From the NCBI RefSeq assembly GCF_002286965.1, contig NZ_NSKD01000002.1:124001-188000 (forward strand): a DNA stretch of 64,000 nucleotides, written 5' to 3'. How positions within the stretch are numbered: the stretch's first letter is position 1; every line of letters starts with the position of its first letter. This document shows positions 62,241-64,000 of this stretch, piece after piece. This DNA is from Halovibrio salipaludis (GTDB taxonomy: Bacteria > Pseudomonadota > Gammaproteobacteria > Pseudomonadales > Oleiphilaceae). A program made the position numbers and the translations under genes. Under the pieces are notes generated by a model. The model saw only the letters and a list, made by a program, of their open reading frames with translations, did not search any database and was not told the origin of the DNA.

Positions 62241-62600
62241 CTACGTACCATCCTGAAAATGGTGGTAACGGCCTGTTTGTAGAGCAATTTCCCCCTGATT
62301 CCGGGGTTTTCGGAGTCCGGGCGCGTGCTCTTTCAGCGATTCCACGCTGTCCGCGAATTGGCCGTCGCGTTTGATGGTGGGCGCCGATACGCCGTGCTTG
62401 TCGGCCAGGGTTTCGGCGGTGCTTCGCTTTTCAATTGGATCATTTTGATCTATTTGAGTCGCTCGATTCGTGTTCCCTTCAGGCGCCCCGCGCGCCTTCT
62501 TACTCCGGTTGTAAATCCGCCCCCGAAGCAGGCTCATTTGCTCGGGCGTGCGCGTGGCCTGGGGCTGACCACAATACCGAAGTGAGATTTGCTCACGTCA
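62241..62600 (-). pseudogene. Relic of a phage or plasmid HTH protein
   Basis: The open frame (ATG 62537 to 62241, 98 residues) contains the HTH-like segment STAETLADKHGVSAPTIKRD followed by QFADSVESL, a pattern found in phage and plasmid-encoded DNA-binding proteins. The frame continues upstream of the ATG with matching residues (ISLRYCGQPQATRTPEQ) until a TGA at about 62601, and the C-terminus is short and divergent. I read it as a protein truncated at both ends. It is the first thing after tRNA-Ser. Confidence 0.5.
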
Positions 62601-62609
62601 CACCCCGTT

Positions 62610-62880
62610 CGCGTGGCCCGGGGCCAGTCTCGGGCAGAAATCCGGTGCTCTGACAGAATTGGCGGGTATCAGGGGCTTAGGAGGGACACCGATCCCGGAT
62701 GCTGAATCACGATAGGCGCGGGTTTATGCCGTCCGGGTATATGTCTCTGCGGCCAAGCATAGGTATTGCATGGCGTTATGAAACAGTAGCCTGTAGTGGG
62801 TTATCTCATGTGCTAGGTTAAGTAATGCAATCATCGTGCTAAGACCGATTTGGAATAGAGGCGCGACAAGGTGGGCCGTC
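62610..62880. other. Intergenic stretch with no recognised gene
   Basis: About 270 bases between the HTH relic and the next small gene. Composition drops in GC, especially 62700-62870. No ORF, tRNA or clear repeat was seen. A small GGGCC-N6-GGCCC hairpin at 62873-62888 may mark the end of the leftward small-gene transcript. Probable mobile-element debris. Confidence 0.4.
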
Positions 62881-62897
62881 AATGGCCCGGAAAGGGG

Positions 62898-63125
62898 TTA
62901 TTCTTCCGCCAGGGCAACCGATACAGGCCGGGGAGGGCAGTCCGCCAGTTCCCGGCACGCGGCAAGGTGCCGGCGCTGGAGCGCGACCAGGGTCTCGCCG
63001 CTCTGTCGCCAGGTCTCAATGGACTCGGATCCCTTCACCAGCTGCCAGCCGGCCACCGGGGCGGAGCCGTTGCCTCGGGCGCGGAAGATCCAGACGCCGT
63101 GATCCGGGTGGGTGTCCTTACTCAT
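62898..63125 (-). CDS. Small protein of unknown function in phage-like region
   Basis: 75 residues from ATG 63125 (GCGGAGTACCCGGACG upstream). Begins MSKDTHPDHGVWIFRARGNG and has the middle SIETWRQSGETLVALQRRHL. Its start overlaps the stop of the preceding small gene by 8 bases, so the two are coupled. A longer frame to 63179 is within that gene. Not recognised; probably a phage accessory or structural-module protein. Confidence 0.5.
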   Translation of the reverse strand: MSKDTHPDHGVWIFRARGNGSAPVAGWQLVKGSESIETWRQSGETLVALQRRHLAACRELADCPPRPVSVALAEE

Positions 63126-63318
63126 CGTCCGGGTACTCCGCCCATCCCCGGCCAATGGCGCTACAGAAACGCTGTGCACGCGCCTGGAGCGTGTCGCGGG
63201 TGCGTTCGTACAGGGTCGCGATATGGCGGCCTGTGTGGTTGTAGACGCGGGCTCTGAATGGATGAGGTAGTGGCTGAGCCACCAGGTTGTAGAAGTCTTG
63301 TTGATCGTGGGTAATCAT
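63118..63318 (-). CDS. Small protein of unknown function, phage-like region
   Basis: 66 residues from ATG 63318, with a strong GGAGGTG six bases upstream. Sequence starts MITHDQQDFYNLVAQPLPHP and carries an Arg-rich helix around RHIATLYERTRDTLQARAQ. It lies downstream of the capsid gene on the same strand and overlaps the next small gene, so a single leftward transcript is likely. Family not recognised. Confidence 0.55.
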   Translation of the reverse strand: MITHDQQDFYNLVAQPLPHPFRARVYNHTGRHIATLYERTRDTLQARAQRFCSAIGRGWAEYPDDE

Positions 63319-63338
63319 CGTTGCACCTCCGGGTAGAG

Positions 63339-63356
63339 CCGGGCCTCCCTGCCCGG
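63339..63356 (-). terminator. Hairpin between capsid gene and small genes
   Basis: CCGGGC (63339-63344), six-base loop, GCCCGG (63351-63356). No U-run; it may only stabilise or process the transcript, because the downstream genes have good ribosome sites of their own. Confidence 0.35.
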
Positions 63357-63363
63357 TGTGGGG

Positions 63364-64000
63364 TCACACTTTGCTGACCAGGAAAGCCAGCGGGGTCGCC
63401 TTACGCTCTGCGACTCGCTCCCAATTGGTCGCGTCCGCGAGCTCGGCAATGGTGGGTGACTCGCCAGCAATGGTGGCTTCCTTCCAGCTGAAGCCAGCCG
63501 GATGCACACCGGCATTGATGCGCGAGTGCAGCACCTGCTGACCGCCGCCGTTACCGGAGGAGGGCAGGCTCTCCACCTCGGTGCCCTCGGCAACCCGTGG
63601 GGCCGATACACCAAAGCCAACCGCATCACGACCGAACAGCACGGTGGTGTAGCTCTCACCGTTCACGGGCAGCGCGTCATCCATCACCACGGCCAGGCCA
63701 CGGAAGGTGGGCAGCGTCAGAGCGCCCTGCGAATCCGGTACGAACTCGATCAGGTCGTTCTTGAGCGCGGCACGGTAGATATCCGAGTGCATGGCGATCC
63801 CGGTCACATCCTGCATGGCGTCACCCATGGTGCCCGTGGTCTCGATCACCGCCTCGGCACTGAAACTGGCCGCGTCGCCAGTCTCGCCAGAGATATCGAG
63901 CACCATATCGCCGCCGTGATTGGCCTGGTTGTCCGCCAGTACCCCGTTGAGGGTGGCCACCAGACGCTTCTGGAGCTGGCGATCCCAATACGCCTGGACG
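63364..64000 (-). CDS. Phage major capsid (coat) protein, partial
   Basis: The frame is open to the window edge at 64000, so the N-terminus is missing; at least 212 residues are visible. The pattern LVATLNGVLADNQANHGGDMV, GIAMHSDIYRAALKNDLIEFVPDSQG, LPTFRGLAVVMDDALPV, YTTVLFGRDAVGFG and HPAGFSW is characteristic of one group of tailed-phage coat proteins. The family's C-terminal end is complete (stop at 63364). This places a prophage, or its structural module, immediately beside tRNA-Ser. The full extent lies outside the window. Confidence 0.85.
   Translation of the reverse strand, partial: VQAYWDRQLQKRLVATLNGVLADNQANHGGDMVLDISGETGDAASFSAEAVIETTGTMGDAMQDVTGIAMHSDIYRAALKNDLIEFVPDSQGALTLPTFRGLAVVMDDALPVNGESYTTVLFGRDAVGFGVSAPRVAEGTEVESLPSSGNGGGQQVLHSRINAGVHPAGFSWKEATIAGESPTIAELADATNWERVAERKATPLAFLVSKV

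Noticed and set aside
62300-62540. CRISPR array in the phage-like region
   Set aside because: No regularly spaced direct repeats were seen there or anywhere in the window.

Overview
The window is a GC-rich (roughly 60% or more by eye) bacterial chromosome segment from a gammaproteobacterium. The housekeeping order leuC-leuD-leuB-asd-fimV-truA-trpF-trpB-trpA-accD-folC-SPOR-cvpA-purF-metZ, followed by ftsK-lolA-rarA-serS, resembles Pseudomonas and, with trpBA placed before accD, Marinobacter-type bacteria. Several proteins are strikingly acidic (FimV, the SPOR protein), which would fit a marine or halophilic lifestyle. The genus is an inference.

Region 1 (1-3.9 kb) is the least conventional part. 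A 5'-truncated ATP-grasp ligase carries a C-terminal acylphosphatase-like domain whose catalytic Asn is Asp. It is followed 22 bases later by a 1002-residue protein with two different fold-type I PLP domains in tandem, each with its own Schiff-base lysine. The product of this probable two-gene pathway is unknown and it is my best candidate for an undescribed system. Region 2 (3.9-14.4 kb) has a small exported protein of unknown function, then a rightward run DUF58, TgpA-type transglutaminase, holB, PilZ, alpha/beta hydrolase, patatin, prmB, aroC and an MFS transporter. Region 3 (14.4-17.1 kb) runs leftward with a YghU-type glutathione transferase, a globin and a LysR regulator divergent from leuC. 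The LysR-leuC gap holds an LTTR-type operator well placed for leuC activation and a 181-base inverted-repeat element enclosing three hairpins. TGTAGGAGC-type REP sequences are clustered through the leu genes (four copies within 3.5 kb).

Region 4 (17.1-41.6 kb) is one long rightward biosynthetic block: leucine (leuCDB), aspartate semialdehyde (asd), pilus and polarity (fimV), tRNA modification (truA), tryptophan (trpFBA), fatty acid (accD), folate (folC), purine (cvpA-purF), methionine (metZ), then chromosome segregation and envelope functions (ftsK, lolA, rarA), serS and a stand-alone siroheme methyltransferase. Region 5 (41.6-50.4 kb) alternates strands: DAHP synthase, DUF1631 and PilZ proteins, fabI, mltD, gloB, a methyltransferase, rnhA and dnaQ. 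Region 6 (50.4-62.2 kb) has a stand-alone ChpA-N-terminus-like protein, an SCP2 protein, sohB, two tiny membrane proteins, metH, nfuA, a DUF445 protein, the tusDCB sulfur relay genes with a YccA/BI-1 protein, and tRNA-Ser(UGA).

Region 7 (62.2-64 kb) begins right after tRNA-Ser and looks like the edge of a prophage or its remains: a truncated HTH-protein relic, two small unknown genes and a capsid gene that runs off the window. No integrase is visible. No CRISPR array, rRNA operon or complete insertion sequence was seen.
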